DNA from: Amycolatopsis sp. FDAARGOS 1241
GTDB taxonomy: Bacteria > Actinomycetota > Actinomycetes > Mycobacteriales > Pseudonocardiaceae
Length of the DNA stretch: 64,000 bases
NCBI RefSeq assembly: GCF_016889705.1
Contig: NZ_CP069526.1
Span: 1,178,001-1,242,000 of the forward strand
Direction of reading: 5' to 3'
Below the pieces are notes generated by a model. The model was not told the DNA's origin. It did no database searches and worked only from the letters and a program-made list of their open reading frames with translations. Numbering within the stretch: position 1 is the stretch's first letter; every line of letters starts with the position of its first letter. The position numbers and the translations under genes are program-made. Positions 48,185-60,035 of the stretch are shown here, piece after piece.

Positions 48185-49177
48185 ATGAGCGGCATCACCG
48201 ACGTGCCCGGCGTGCTCGTGGGGCACCACCAGCGGCTCGGCGACGGCTGGGCGACGGGCACCACCGTGGTGCTCGTGCCGGACGGCGCGACCGGTGCAGT
48301 CGACCAGCGCGGCGGCGCGCCCGGCACGCGCGAGACGAACCTGCTGGAGCCGGAGAACCTGGTGCAGCGCGTGAACGCCGTCTGCCTCTCAGGCGGCAGC
48401 GCCTACGGGCTGGCCGCGGCCGACGGCGTGGTGCGGTGGCTTGCGGAGCGGAACCTCGGGTTCCCCGTCGGGTCGCAGCCGCACCAGGTGGTGCCGATCG
48501 TACCCGGCGCGGTGCTGTTCGACCTGCCGCGCAGTACGTGGGGCAACCGCCCGGACGCCGATTTCGGTTACGCCGCTTGCGAAGCCGCCTCGGCGACGTT
48601 CGCGTCGGGCACCGTCGGCGCCGGCTCCGGGGCCGTGGTCGGCTCGCTCAAGGGTGGCATCGGCTCGGCGAGTGAGGTCGTCGGCGACGTGACCGTCGGC
48701 GCGCTCGCGGCCGTGAACGCAAGTGGGGAAGCCGTGGACTTCGCGACCGGCCGCCCGTTCGCCGCCGACCACGAGGTCGACGGCGAGTTCGGCGTCCGCT
48801 GGCCCGGCCGGCCGGGTGAGGCACCGTCCGCACGCACCGACCTGAACACGACGATCGGCGTGGTGGCCTGCGACGCCGCGCTGTCGAAGGCTGAAGCGCG
48901 CCGCCTCGCGGTGGCCGGACAGGACGGCCTCGCGCGAGCCGTGCGGCCGGCGCACACGATGTTCGACGGCGACACGGTGTTCGCGCTCGCCACCGGCGCC
49001 CACGAGCTGCCCGCCACGGCGGGCACCTTCGCCGACGGCCAGCGCGCGGCGGCGCTGGACGCGTTGTGCTCGGCGGCGGCGCGGGTGTTCGCCCGGGCGA
49101 TGGTCCACGGCCTGCTGTCGGCGACCGCGGCCGGCGGTGTGGTGGCGTACCGGGACGTCTGGCCCGAGGCGTTCTAG
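48185..49177 (+). CDS. P1 family self-processing aminopeptidase (DmpA-like)
   Basis: 330-residue N-terminal-nucleophile hydrolase. MSGITDVPGVLVGHHQRLGD and the Gly-rich CLSGGSAYGLAAADGVVRWL are typical of the P1/DmpA/BapA family. Self-cleavage would occur before the nucleophile in RTDLNTTIGVVACD. ATG 48185 with GAGGGGG upstream, 23 bases after DUF2017. Orthologous in position to Rv1333. Peptide substrate unknown. Confidence 0.9.
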   Translation: MSGITDVPGVLVGHHQRLGDGWATGTTVVLVPDGATGAVDQRGGAPGTRETNLLEPENLVQRVNAVCLSGGSAYGLAAADGVVRWLAERNLGFPVGSQPHQVVPIVPGAVLFDLPRSTWGNRPDADFGYAACEAASATFASGTVGAGSGAVVGSLKGGIGSASEVVGDVTVGALAAVNASGEAVDFATGRPFAADHEVDGEFGVRWPGRPGEAPSARTDLNTTIGVVACDAALSKAEARRLAVAGQDGLARAVRPAHTMFDGDTVFALATGAHELPATAGTFADGQRAAALDALCSAAARVFARAMVHGLLSATAAGGVVAYRDVWPEAF

Positions 49178-49555
49178 AGGTCCGGCAGCGGGTCCTGCGG
49201 GGTCCACGCGCCGTGGCGTTCGAGGTCCGCGGCCCGGACCGTGACCACGTCCTCGTCGGCGATCTCCAGCACCACGTCGGCGAACGAGATCGTCGGCCCC
49301 AGCGACGGGTGGCTCTCCACCGGCCCCCAGCTCCGTGCTCCGCGGCAGTTGCTCCCACACGGACTTCGGCCGCAGCCGGCGGAACCGGCCGCAGGCGAGC
49401 ACGGTGATGTGCCGGTCGGTCACGGCCACGAGGAAGCTGTGGAGCGCAGCCGTGCCGTTGAGGTACAGCGAACTGCCCGCGAGGACGTACTGGAGCTGGT
49501 CGCCGTCGGCCAGGAACGGGCGGCAGCGGTCGCGGATCTTCGACGGCGGTGGCAC
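49174..49555 (-). pseudogene. Small PH-like/YdjM-type protein with one frameshift
   Basis: The frame from GTG 49555 reads FLADGDQLQYVLAGSSLYLN and FLVAVTDRHITVLACGRFR, as in bacterial PH-domain-like proteins, to about SVWEQLPRSTELG. It then continues in a different minus frame: VESHPSLGPTISFADVVLEI and TVRAADLERHGAWTPQDP, ending PLPDL at 49174. The locus is 382 bases (not a multiple of three), so one indel near 49330 explains it. It converges on the P1 gene with overlapping stops. Confidence 0.7.
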
Positions 49556-49636
49556 GTCCCGATTGTCCCGCAGCGGGTGGATGAGCGGAAGGTCTCACAG
49601 TATGGACAGGGTCTTTCCACCACCTAAGATGTGCGT

Positions 49637-50044
49637 GTGCTCCGGATCCGCCGTGAACTCGTCGACGAGATCGTCGCCCACGCCCGCCGTGACCACCCCG
49701 ACGAGGCCTGCGGGGTGATCGCCGGTCCCGTGGGCTCTGACGTGCCCGAGCGGTTCATCCCGATGCTGAACGCCGCGCGCTCGCCGACGTTCTACGAGTT
49801 CGACTCGGGCGACCTGCTCAAGCTCTACCGCGAGATGGACGCCAACGACGAGGTGCCCGTGGTGATCTACCACTCGCACACCGCGACAGAGGCCTACCCG
49901 TCGCGCACCGACGCGAACATCGCCGCCGAACCCGACGCGCACTACGTGCTCGTCTCCACGAAGGATCCCGATTCGCACGAGTTCCGCTCGTACCGGATCG
50001 TGGACGCCGAGATCACCGAGGAGCCGGTCGAGATCGTCGACTGA
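49637..50044 (+). CDS. mec: JAMM-type metalloprotease Mec (CysO-cysteine peptidase)
   Basis: Zinc peptidase that releases cysteine from the CysO-cysteine adduct. 135 residues from GTG 49637. JAMM residues E23, H79, H81, S89 and D92 are all present (EACGVIAG; YHSHTATEAYPSRTD). It leads the mec-cysO-cysM cluster, as Rv1334 does. GTG 49631 is an alternative start two residues earlier. Confidence 0.93.
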   Translation: MLRIRRELVDEIVAHARRDHPDEACGVIAGPVGSDVPERFIPMLNAARSPTFYEFDSGDLLKLYREMDANDEVPVVIYHSHTATEAYPSRTDANIAAEPDAHYVLVSTKDPDSHEFRSYRIVDAEITEEPVEIVD

Positions 50045-50110
50045 GCCCGCGGAATAAAGCGCACTGTCCGATGCGTCAGCGCCTGAGGAACTCCTGGAGG
50101 TAAGAACACC

Positions 50111-52051
<1,941 letters not shown>

Positions 52052-52167
52052 CAGCGCGGCCCGGCAGTGCCAGCGGGGTTCCAGCGCGGTGTGCGTCTCA
52101 GCGGGTCTTGTGAGCCTTCGTGCCGAGGGCGGCCCGGCCGGGCTGCCCCGGAAACGGAGGAGCCGTC

Positions 52168-52830
52168 ATGAATCCGCCAGTCACGATCATCGGTGCCGGC
52201 CTCGGTGGGCTGACGCTCGCCCGCGTCCTACACGTCCACGGAATCCCGGCCACGGTCTACGAGGCCGAGCCTCCCCGTCCGCCCGCGCGCAGGGCGGGAT
52301 GCTCGACATCCACGACTACAACGGGCAGCTCGCCGTCGAGGCGGCCGGGCTGATGGCCGGGTTCCGCGGCCTCATCCTCGAGGGCCGCCAGCAGCTGCGG
52401 GTCCTCGACCGCGACGGGCGCGTCCTCTTCGACAAGGCCGACGACGGCACGGGTGGGCGGCCCGAAGTGCAACGTGGCGAGCTGCGCCGGCTGCTGCTCG
52501 ACTCGCTGCCGGAGGGCACCGTCCGGTGGGGACACAAGACACCGGCGTCCGCGCTCTGGGCGCGGGCCACCACGAAGTCCGCTTCGCCGACGGCGGTGCC
52601 GTGATCACGCGCCTGCTGGTCGGCGCGGACGGCGTGTGGTCCCGCGTCCGCGAGCTCGAGTCGCCGGCCGTGCCCGAGTACACCGGGCCGTCGTCGAGAC
52701 CTACCTGTTCGACACCGACACCTGCCACCCGGCCACCGCGAAGGCCGTCGGCGGCGGCTCGATGGGCGTGCCCGCGTCGGGCAAGGGGATCATGGCCCAC
52801 CGCGAGAGCGGCGACACCGTGCACACCTGC
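52168..52830 (+). pseudogene. FAD-dependent monooxygenase (TetX-like), 5' half, frameshifted
   Basis: N-terminal half of a group A flavin monooxygenase. The Rossmann motif is [20 protein letters not shown] at the start; it then shifts frame to [20 protein letters not shown] and GELRRLLLDSLPEGT, shifts again to HEVRFADGGAVITRLLVGAD, and again to YLFDTDTCHPATAKAVGGGS and SGDTVHTC. At least three frameshifts. Near 52830 coding on this strand ends and the rest of the same protein continues on the opposite strand (52835-53327). Confidence 0.85.
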
Positions 52831-52834
52831 CAGC

Positions 52835-53327
52835 GGGTGGGTTCCGTGCCGGGGAGCGAGGAGAACACCGAGATCAGAACCTCTGCGGTTTCCTCGTCGG
52901 ACTTGCCGTCGAGCAAGGTGTCGACCGCAGCGCCCTGGGCGGCGACCTCGGCGCTGCGCTGCGGCCGAACATGGCCTGCTTGAACGCGGTGAGGGCGCCT
53001 TCGACGTCGCCGGGGTGGGCGGCGAGGGCTTGGGCGAGTTCGGTGCCGTCGAGCATGGCGAGGTTGGCGCCTTCGCCGTTGGGAGGCATGACGTGGGCGG
53101 CATCGGCCACGAGGGTCACGCCCGGAATGCGGGCCCAGTGGTGGTCGGCAGGCAGGGCGTAGTGCGGGCGCAGGACCGGGTCGGTGTCGCTGTCGGTGAT
53201 CAGGGCCGTGAGTTCCGGCGCCCAGCCGGTGAACTCCTGCGCGACGCGGGCGGCAGCCGCCGAGGCGTCGGTGAAGTCGATGGCCTCGAGCCACTCCAGC
53301 GGCCTGGTGAGCGAAACGTTCCCCCGC
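52835..53327 (-). pseudogene. FAD-dependent monooxygenase, 3' half, inverted in place
   Basis: Reading the minus strand from about 53327 gives the missing C-terminal half in correct order: RPLEWLEAIDFTDASAAAAR, ELTALITDSDTDPVLRPHY, then the second FAD motif VADAAHVMPPNGEGANLAML and ALTAFKQAMFGRSAA. After a frameshift it continues with VDTLLDGKSDEETAEVLISV. Joined to the plus-strand 5' half it would make one full monooxygenase, so a segment of about 0.5 kb has been inverted within the gene. GGTGGG (52836-52841) and CCCACC (53327-53332) lie at the two junctions. Confidence 0.85.
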
Positions 53328-53434
53328 CCACCACACGCCGGCCGAACGCCCGACGAAGTGCGATCGGCCGCGAAACGCCGAGCCATGGCGGAAAACCACG
53401 ACGCTCGCCTTCGAGACCGCATTAGCCTTCCCGC

Positions 53435-53773
53435 ATGTCCAGCTTCGACGCCACGATGCGGATGATGCGGCGGAACAACCCACAGACCCAGGAAGCCGGC
53501 TTCCGGCTCCTGCTCGCCCGCGCAGGCGACCACATCGACGCCCTCCTCGGTGAGTTCGCGACCGAACAAGACCCGGGCCTGCGCTGCCGGCTCCTGGAAC
53601 TCATCGGCGCGGCCGAGTCGCCGAAGGCGCTGCCCGACCTCCTCGCCCAGCTCGACAGTCCCGACGAAGCCCTGCGAAGGTGGGCGGCGCGGGGCCTCAG
53701 CGGTCTCGGTACCCGGGAAGCGCGCACGGCGTTGTGGCGTGCCCGCGCGAACAGCTCCGGACACCGCCCCTGA
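53435..53773 (+). CDS. HEAT-repeat protein
   Basis: 112-residue, all-helical protein with two to three HEAT-like repeats (LRCRLLELIGAAESPKALPD and LDSPDEALRRWAARGLSGLG). No catalytic motif, probably a protein-interaction module. ATG 53435. It stands just beyond the inverted monooxygenase fragment. Confidence 0.75.
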   Translation: MSSFDATMRMMRRNNPQTQEAGFRLLLARAGDHIDALLGEFATEQDPGLRCRLLELIGAAESPKALPDLLAQLDSPDEALRRWAARGLSGLGTREARTALWRARANSSGHRP

Positions 53774-53834
53774 ACTCGAACATCAGGGAATTCACCCGAG
53801 GTCGCCCGTACCGGACGGACGTAACCTGGAGCAC

Positions 53835-54506
53835 GTGACCACACCGCCACTGCAGCCACTGCCGTTCGGGGACCAGCCGGCCGACAAGCCGGCGGGTACC
53901 GACGTTCGCAAGCGCATCCTGCCGCCCCATCCGAAGGCGGCGGCGATCGTCGCGGTGGGGTTCACATTGGTGCTCTACCTGGTGGAGCTGGTGGACGTGA
54001 TCCTGCCGGCGGACCTCGACCACGGGGGCATCGTGTCGAGGCAGCTGTCGGGGCTGGACGGGATCCTGTGGGCGCCGCTGCTGCACGCCGGCTGGGGCCA
54101 CCTGTTCTCGAACACCGTGCCGGTCCTCGTGCTGTCGTTCCTGGCGATGGCGGCGGGCATCGGGCGCTGGGCAGTCGTCACGGCGCTCATCTGGCTCGTC
54201 TCCGGCGTGGGGGTGTGGCTGGTCGGGCCGTCGAACACGTATACGGTCGGCGCGTCCGGGCTGGCGTTCGGGTGGCTCGCGTTCCTGCTGGTCCGCGGGA
54301 TCTTCAACCGCGCGTTCGGGCAGATCCTGGTCGCGATCGTGCTGCTCGGCGTGTGGAGCGGGATGCTGTGGGGCTTGCTGCCGGGCAACCCCGGCATTTC
54401 CTGGCAGGGCCACCTCTTCGGCGCGCTCGCCGGCGTCCTCGCGGCCTGGCTCACGTCCCGGGGCGATCGCCCGAAGAAGGAGCCCGCGGGTAGCCTCGAG
54501 GCGTGA
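53835..54506 (+). CDS. Rhomboid-family intramembrane serine protease
   Basis: 223-residue, six-helix membrane protease. Catalytic Ser141 in [11 protein letters not shown] and His193 in [11 protein letters not shown]; the [10 protein letters not shown] loop (H84, H89, N93) is typical of rhomboids. GTG 53835. Orthologous in position to Rv1337. Its stop overlaps the murI start (GTGA). Substrate unknown. Confidence 0.93.
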   Translation: MTTPPLQPLPFGDQPADKPAGTDVRKRILPPHPKAAAIVAVGFTLVLYLVELVDVILPADLDHGGIVSRQLSGLDGILWAPLLHAGWGHLFSNTVPVLVLSFLAMAAGIGRWAVVTALIWLVSGVGVWLVGPSNTYTVGASGLAFGWLAFLLVRGIFNRAFGQILVAIVLLGVWSGMLWGLLPGNPGISWQGHLFGALAGVLAAWLTSRGDRPKKEPAGSLEA

Positions 54507-55309
54507 GTTCCCCGACCGCCGACGCGCCCATCGGGGTTTTCGATTCCGGCGTCGGCGGGCTGACCGTCGCCCGGTCGATCCTCGAACTCCTGCCCGCCGA
54601 GCAGCTGCGCTACGTGGGCGACACCGCGCACAACCCCTACGGCCCGCTCCCGATCGCGACGGCCCGCGAGTACGCGCTCGAAGCCCTCGACGACCTTGTC
54701 GAACGCGGCGTGAAAGCGCTGGTCATCGCCTGCAACACCGCGTCCGCCGCCTGTCTGCGCGACGCGCGTGAACGCTACGACGTCCCCGTCATCGAGGTCG
54801 TCCTGCCCGCCGCGCGCCGAGCCGCGTCGGTCACGCACACCGGCCGCGTCGGCGTCATCGGCACGGAGGGCACGGTCCGCTCCCGCGCGTACGACGACGC
54901 CTTCGCCGCGGCCCCCGACGTACAGCTCACCAGCGTCGCCTGCCCCCGGTTCGTCGACTTCGTGGAGCGCGGCATCACGTCCGGGCGCCAGGTGCTCGGC
55001 CTCGCGCAGGGCTACCTGCAGCCGCTGCTCGACGCCCAGGTCGACACACTGGTGCTCGGCTGCACGCACTACCCGCTGCTCTCCGGTGTGCTGCAGATCG
55101 TGATGGGCCAGGACGTCACGCTCGTCTCCAGCGCCGACGAGACGGCCAAGGATCTCTTCCGCGTGCTCACCGAACTCGACCTGCTGGCCGACCGCGACGA
55201 GGCCCCGAAGCACGAGTTCGTGGCCACCGGTTCGCCGGAGCCGTTCACGCGGCTCGCCGCGCGGTTCATGGGCTTCGCGCCGGGTGTCCTCGCTCCCACG
55301 AGCGCGTAG
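54503..55309 (+). CDS. murI: Glutamate racemase
   Basis: Supplies D-glutamate for peptidoglycan. 268 residues; catalytic Cys77 ([12 protein letters not shown]) and Cys187 ([10 protein letters not shown]), with D14 and S15 in [17 protein letters not shown] 54503 overlaps the rhomboid stop. Followed 24 bases later by the phosphodiesterase gene, as in Rv1338-Rv1339. Confidence 0.96.
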   Translation: MSSPTADAPIGVFDSGVGGLTVARSILELLPAEQLRYVGDTAHNPYGPLPIATAREYALEALDDLVERGVKALVIACNTASAACLRDARERYDVPVIEVVLPAARRAASVTHTGRVGVIGTEGTVRSRAYDDAFAAAPDVQLTSVACPRFVDFVERGITSGRQVLGLAQGYLQPLLDAQVDTLVLGCTHYPLLSGVLQIVMGQDVTLVSSADETAKDLFRVLTELDLLADRDEAPKHEFVATGSPEPFTRLAARFMGFAPGVLAPTSA

Positions 55310-55333
55310 GAGCGCCGGAGTTAGGGTGACGGC

Positions 55334-56101
55334 GTGCGACTGACGATCCTCGGCTGCTCGGGCAGCGTCCCCGGGCCGAACGCCGCCGCGTCCGGGTACC
55401 TGCTGGAAGCGGAGGGCTTCCGCCTCGGGCTCGAGCTCGGCAACGGCGCCTTCGCCCAGCTGCAGACCGTGCTCGACCCGTTCGACCTCGACGCCCTCGT
55501 CCTGTCGCACCTGCACTCCGACCACTGCGCCGACGTCAACGCCCTCACGGTCCTGCGGCGCTACCACCCGGCTGCGCCCTACCCGGCGCGGCCGCGGCGG
55601 CTGCCGCTGTACGCGCCGCCGGACGCGCCTTCGCGCCTGGCCCACGCGTACGCCGCCGACGCTGACGAGCGCGCCGCCGCGGACCTGTCTGACGTCTACG
55701 ACTTCCACGTGCTGCGCGAGGAGACCACGCAGATCGGCCCGTTCGACGTCACCGCCGCGGTCGTGCACCACCCGACGCCCGCGTTCGGCCTGCGGATTTC
55801 CTACGGCGGCAGCATCCTCGCCTACACCGGCGACACCGGGCCGTGCGCGGCGCTCGGCGAGCTGGCCGACGGTGTCGACGTATTGCTGTCCGAAGCGTCC
55901 TGGACCGACGCGGCCGACCGCCCGGCGGGCGTGCACCTGTCCGGCAAACAGGCCGGTGAGCTGGCGAAGGACGCCGCTGTCGGCCGGCTGCTGCTCACGC
56001 ACATCGCGCCGTGGACCGACCGGGCCGCGGTGCTCGCGGAGGCCGAGGCGATCTTCCCCGGCACCGAGCTCGTGATCCAGGGTGCCGTCTACGACATCTG
56101 A
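55334..56101 (+). CDS. Metallo-beta-lactamase-fold phosphodiesterase (Rv1339-like)
   Basis: 255-residue MBL-fold enzyme. Metal-binding motif [11 protein letters not shown] gives H59, H61, D63 and H64; later ligands are in [21 protein letters not shown] and LLLTHIAPW. Same position as M. tuberculosis Rv1339, which has been described as an atypical cyclic-AMP phosphodiesterase. GTG 55334. RNase Z-like hydrolase is the alternative label. Confidence 0.9.
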   Translation: MRLTILGCSGSVPGPNAAASGYLLEAEGFRLGLELGNGAFAQLQTVLDPFDLDALVLSHLHSDHCADVNALTVLRRYHPAAPYPARPRRLPLYAPPDAPSRLAHAYAADADERAAADLSDVYDFHVLREETTQIGPFDVTAAVVHHPTPAFGLRISYGGSILAYTGDTGPCAALGELADGVDVLLSEASWTDAADRPAGVHLSGKQAGELAKDAAVGRLLLTHIAPWTDRAAVLAEAEAIFPGTELVIQGAVYDI

Positions 56102-56139
56102 GCGGCGGAGCGTCGGTGGCCTGCCTTAAAGTGCACGGC

Positions 56140-56916
56140 GTGACGAGGAAAGATGGCAGGAACGACGACCAGCTCCGCGACATCAAGATCACCCGCGGTT
56201 TCCAGAAGTGGCCTGCCGGTTCGGTGCTCATCGAGTTCGGCAACACGCGAGTCCTGTGCGCGGCCAGCGTCACCGAGGGGGTCCCGCGCTGGCGGGCGGG
56301 CTCCGGGCTGGGCTGGGTCACGGCGGAGTACGCGATGCTCCCGTCGGCGACCAACACCCGCAGCGACCGCGAGTCGGTGAAGGGCCGCATCGGCGGCCGC
56401 ACCCACGAGATTTCCCGGCTCATCGGCCGGTCGCTGCGCGCGTGCATCGACCTCGCGGCACTCGGCGAGAACACGATCGTGATCGACTGCGACGTGATCC
56501 AGGCCGACGGCGGCACGCGCACTGCGGCCGTGACCGGCGGGTACGTCGCGCTGCACGACGCGATCACCTGGCTCGGCGCGGCGAACCGGCTCAACGATCC
56601 GCAGCCGCTGTCCTCGTCCGTCGCGGCCGTCAGCGTCGGCGTGGTCGACGGCCGGGTGCGCCTGGACCTGCCGTACGAAGAGGACTCGCGCGCGGAGGTC
56701 GACATGAACGTCGTCGCCACCGATGCCGGCACGCTCATCGAGGTGCAGGGCACCGGTGAGGGCGCCACGTTCGCCCGGTCCACTCTGGACACCATGCTCG
56801 ACCTGGCGCTCGCCGGCTGCGCGGAACTCACGCGGCTGCAGAACGAGGCGCTGGCGCTGCCGTACCCGGGCGAGCTGCCGCAGCCGCGTCCGGACAAGAA
56901 GAAGGGGGCCAAGTGA
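56140..56916 (+). CDS. rph: Ribonuclease PH
   Basis: Phosphate-dependent 3'-5' exoribonuclease that trims tRNA 3' ends. 258 residues from GTG 56140. [20 protein letters not shown], then [20 protein letters not shown] and [20 protein letters not shown] are highly conserved. Its stop overlaps the rdgB start by 4 bases. Confidence 0.95.
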   Translation: MTRKDGRNDDQLRDIKITRGFQKWPAGSVLIEFGNTRVLCAASVTEGVPRWRAGSGLGWVTAEYAMLPSATNTRSDRESVKGRIGGRTHEISRLIGRSLRACIDLAALGENTIVIDCDVIQADGGTRTAAVTGGYVALHDAITWLGAANRLNDPQPLSSSVAAVSVGVVDGRVRLDLPYEEDSRAEVDMNVVATDAGTLIEVQGTGEGATFARSTLDTMLDLALAGCAELTRLQNEALALPYPGELPQPRPDKKKGAK

Positions 56917-57521
56917 CGAAGCTGCTGCTGGCCACGCGCAACCAGAAGAAGCTCGGTGAGCTGCGGCGGATCCTCGAGGCCGAAGGCGTCTCGGGCATCG
57001 AGGTGCTGGGCCTCGCCGACGTCGACGAGTTCCCCGAGGCACCGGAGACGGCTCCCGACTTCGAGGGCAACGCCGTGGCCAAGGCCCGCGACGCCGTCGA
57101 GGCCACCGGCCTGCCCGCCGTCGCCGACGACTCCGGCTTGACCGTCGATGCGCTGGGCGGCATGCCGGGCATCCTGTCCGCGCGCTGGTCCGGCCGCCAC
57201 GGTGATGACGACGCCAACCTCGACCTTGTCCTCGCGCAGCTCTCCGACACCCCGGACGACCGCCGCGGCGCGGCCTTCGTGTGCGCCGCCGCGCTCGTGC
57301 TCCCGTCCGGCGAGGAAACGGTCGTCCGCGGCGAATGGCGCGGCACGTTGCTGCGCGAACGCCGTGGCACCAACGGTTTCGGCTACGACCCGATCTTCGT
57401 CCCGGACGGCGGAACCCTGACGTCGGCGGAGCTGGCACCGTCCGAAAAGGACGCTGCGTCACACCGGGGCCGTGCGCTGCGGGCGCTGCTGCCGGCGCTG
57501 CGCGAGCTCGCCGGTTCCTGA
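56913..57521 (+). CDS. rdgB: RdgB/HAM1 non-canonical purine NTP pyrophosphatase
   Basis: House-cleaning enzyme that hydrolyses XTP, ITP and dITP. 202 residues. [52 protein letters not shown] and [15 protein letters not shown] are diagnostic. GTG 56913. Last gene of the block conserved with Rv1337-Rv1341. Confidence 0.95.
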   Translation: MTKLLLATRNQKKLGELRRILEAEGVSGIEVLGLADVDEFPEAPETAPDFEGNAVAKARDAVEATGLPAVADDSGLTVDALGGMPGILSARWSGRHGDDDANLDLVLAQLSDTPDDRRGAAFVCAAALVLPSGEETVVRGEWRGTLLRERRGTNGFGYDPIFVPDGGTLTSAELAPSEKDAASHRGRALRALLPALRELAGS

Positions 57522-57524
57522 CGG

Positions 57525-57851
57525 CTACTTGTCGCTCGGGCCCATGACCTGGACTTCGCAGGTCCGCTCGGTCGTTTCGTGGTCCGGCGGCTGATCGCTG
57601 CTCGTGAAGCGCCACGGCGATTCGTCGTCGTCCGGGGATTCGGCTACGTGCATGCCCCGGCGGTCATGCATAAGACCCAGCGGTGCACGTTGTCCTGGTA
57701 CGCCGGGTTCGCCGAGTCTTCGCCCCACGGCAGCAGGGGCAGCTTCGACCGGCAGGCGTCGCCGGCGGCCCGGTGGTCCTTCGCCCACTGCTCGGCTCCG
57801 GCGATGGAGTTGGGTTGCGAGTCGACGACGGCGTCGTGGTCCTTCATGCAC
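57525..57851 (-). pseudogene. Hypothetical protein fragment with a frameshift
   Basis: The minus frame to about 57665 reads MKDHDAVVDSQPNSIAGAEQ and AYQDNVHRWVLCMTAG; it then continues in another minus frame as HVAESPDDDESPWRFTSSDQ and TCEVQVMGPSDK, stopping at 57525. One indel near 57660 explains the break. The sequence just before MKDHDAVV (GRACMKDH) suggests the N-terminus is also lost, at the junction with the truncated kinase. No family was recognised. Confidence 0.5.
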
Positions 57852-57937
57852 GTGCGCGCCCGCGGCGTGGCTCTACATCACGGTAAAGGGCGGCGACCAG
57901 CCAACGAGCGGCTTCACGCTGTCGGCCCGACAACCAG

Positions 57938-58825
57938 GTGCGCCTCGCCGAGGTGGCGGACGCGATCCTCGTGCTGACGGTCGTGGTCACCGGGCTCGCG
58001 TCGATCCGGCTCATCCGGCCGCTGCACGCGCTCACGGGCGCCGCGCAACGCATGGAGGCGGGGGAGGCCGGCTCGCGCGTCGAGGTGAAGGGCAAGGACG
58101 AGATCGCGCGGCTGGCGCGGGCGTTCAACGACATGTCCGAGGCGCGCGAGCGGCTGGAGACCGCGCGCAAGGCGATGGCCAGCGACATCGCCCACGAGCT
58201 GCGCACCCCGCTGGCCAACATCCGTGGGTGGCTCGAAGCCACGCAGGACGGGCTGAGCCGCTTCGACGACGAACTCGTCGCGTCGCTGCCGGAAGAAGCG
58301 CTGCATCTGCAGCACATCGTCGACGACCTGCGGGACCTCGCCCTGGCCGACGCCGGTGCGCTGCGCGTGCACCCCGAGCCGATCGACGCGAATTCGCGGC
58401 TCGGTCAGCAGCGGCCCACGCCGCGCAACCGCACCGGGTCCGCGGTGATCGCCGGATCGGCCATGGGCACGACGGTGAGGGACACCCCCGCCGCCTCTGT
58501 TCGCGTCGCCCTCGCGGGAGCCGCGGACAGCCACAGCGCGGCCGCGCGGGGTGTGGCGCACGGCGTTCGAGACGAGGTTGTCGATTGCCTGCCAGACGGG
58601 GTGTTCGAGGCGGCCGACACCGGTGCCGGCATCGCGGCCGAGGACCTGCCGCACGTGTTCGACCGGTTCTGGCGCGCTGAGAAGGCCCGCACGCGCGGTT
58701 CCGGCGGCAGCGGGCTGGGCCTGGCGATCGTGCGGAACCTCGCCCAGGCGCACGGCGGCACGGTGGCCGTGCGCAGCACGCTGGGCGAGGGGTCGACGTT
58801 CACGCTGCGCTTCCCGGTCGGCTGA
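57938..58825 (+). pseudogene. Sensor histidine kinase, truncated with internally inverted blocks
   Basis: The N-terminal sensor region is missing. What remains is membrane helix/HAMP (LTVVVTGLASIRLIRPLHAL), the H-box DIAHELRTPLANIRGW, and the G-boxes DTGAGIAAEDLPHVFDRFW and GGSGLGLAIVRNLAQAHGG. Between PEPIDAN and DTGAG, where the N-box belongs, this strand encodes nonsense. The reverse strand there encodes WQAIDNLVSNAVRHTPRG (about 58592-58540) and AGVSLTVVPMADPAITADP (about 58510-58420). Both blocks keep their native position but are reversed. No response regulator is adjacent. Non-functional as it stands. Confidence 0.85.
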
Positions 58826-58828
58826 GCG

Positions 58829-59305
58829 TCAGGCGGCGAGCCCCAGGTCGCGGATGAGCTTCGCGACGTGACCGGTCGCGCGGACGTTGTAGAGGGCCTT
58901 CGCGACCTTGCCCTCCGCGTCGACGATGAACGTCGAGCGGATGACGCCCTGCACGACGCGGCCGTAGTTCTTCTTTTCCCCGAAGGCACCCCAAGCGGTG
59001 AGCACCTTCTTGTCCGGGTCGGACAGCAGCGGGAACGTCAGCTGCTCCTTCTCGACGAACTTCGCGAGCTTCTCCGGCTTGTCCGGCGAGATGCCGAGGA
59101 CCTGGTAGCCGGCGTCGTTGAACTCAGCGAGATTGTCTCGGAAGTCGCAGGCCTGCTTCGTGCACCCCGGGGTCATGGCGGCGGGGTAGAAGTACACGAC
59201 CACGGCCTGGCCGCGGAAGTCGCTGAGGGAGACGTCCTTGCCCGTGCTGTCGGGGAGGGTGAAGTCGGGGGCGGCGTCGCCGGTGGAGAGTCGCTGCTCG
59301 GTCAT
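58829..59305 (-). CDS. bcp: Thioredoxin-dependent peroxiredoxin (Bcp/PrxQ)
   Basis: 158-residue thiol peroxidase of the atypical 2-Cys PrxQ type. Peroxidatic C48 and resolving C53 in PAAMTPGCTKQACDFRDN. ATG 59305. Intact despite broken genes on both sides. Confidence 0.95.
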   Translation of the reverse strand: MTEQRLSTGDAAPDFTLPDSTGKDVSLSDFRGQAVVVYFYPAAMTPGCTKQACDFRDNLAEFNDAGYQVLGISPDKPEKLAKFVEKEQLTFPLLSDPDKKVLTAWGAFGEKKNYGRVVQGVIRSTFIVDAEGKVAKALYNVRATGHVAKLIRDLGLAA

Positions 59306-59319
59306 GGACGCAGCGTAAT

Positions 59320-59856
59320 TCAGGCAGCCCCGCAGTACGTGACCACGGCGGACTCGGCGGCGCTGGGGCGCACCTGCAGCGTGAGCTTGGTCGGGCGCTC
59401 CGGCACGGCGAACGCCAGCGTCAGCTGCGCCGAGCGGCCCTGCTGCAAATCCTTGCCGGCGTCGGTGATGCCCCCGAGGCCCTGCGTCGCGTCGACAATC
59501 TGCTTGGTGGGCTTGCCGTCGATCGTCGCGACGACCGACAGGCCCGAGAGCCGGTAGAAGTCCGCGCCGCCGTTGGTGATCTCGACACCGAACGACGCCG
59601 CGCGCGAGCTGCGCGGGTAGGCGGCTGGGCCAGGCTGGAACGACTGGGGCGCCGAGACGGAGATCATGATGCCGTTGGCGAACCGGTGCTCCGCGCCGAA
59701 CTGCAGGTCACGCGCCTGCTGTGCGGCCGCGCCCTTCGCCGGGCCGGTGGCGCCGCCGAGGGCCGCGGTGCCCTCCTGCGCGTCGACGCCGCAGGCCCCC
59801 ACCGCCGTCAGCAGGCAGGCGGTGAGCAGAAGCTGGGCGGTGCGCGCGGGCGCCAT
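59320..59856 (-). CDS. DUF4352-like lipoprotein
   Basis: 178 residues: signal with lipobox AVGAC, a low-complexity Ala/Gly linker, then a beta-sandwich-like domain (FGVEITNGGADFYRLSGLSV ... AQLTLAFAVPERPTKLTLQV) of the DUF4352/telomere-binding-like group. Probably lipid-anchored outside the membrane. It lies upstream of bcp by 14 bases on the same strand and may be co-transcribed. Function unknown. Confidence 0.75.
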   Translation of the reverse strand: MAPARTAQLLLTACLLTAVGACGVDAQEGTAALGGATGPAKGAAAQQARDLQFGAEHRFANGIMISVSAPQSFQPGPAAYPRSSRAASFGVEITNGGADFYRLSGLSVVATIDGKPTKQIVDATQGLGGITDAGKDLQQGRSAQLTLAFAVPERPTKLTLQVRPSAAESAVVTYCGAA

Positions 59857-60035
59857 TCGGTGTACTCCAGTCGGGGCGAGGGTTGAGGCCGATCGGCGTA
59901 GTCACCGAAGCCGACTCGCTCCACTGTCCCTGCACCTGCACGTGCGCGCGCATGAAGACGCGGACCTGGTGTACAGCCGTGGCCGATCCGTGATCGAAAG
60001 GGCACTCCGGGTGACAGTCGTCACCGAAGTGCCAC

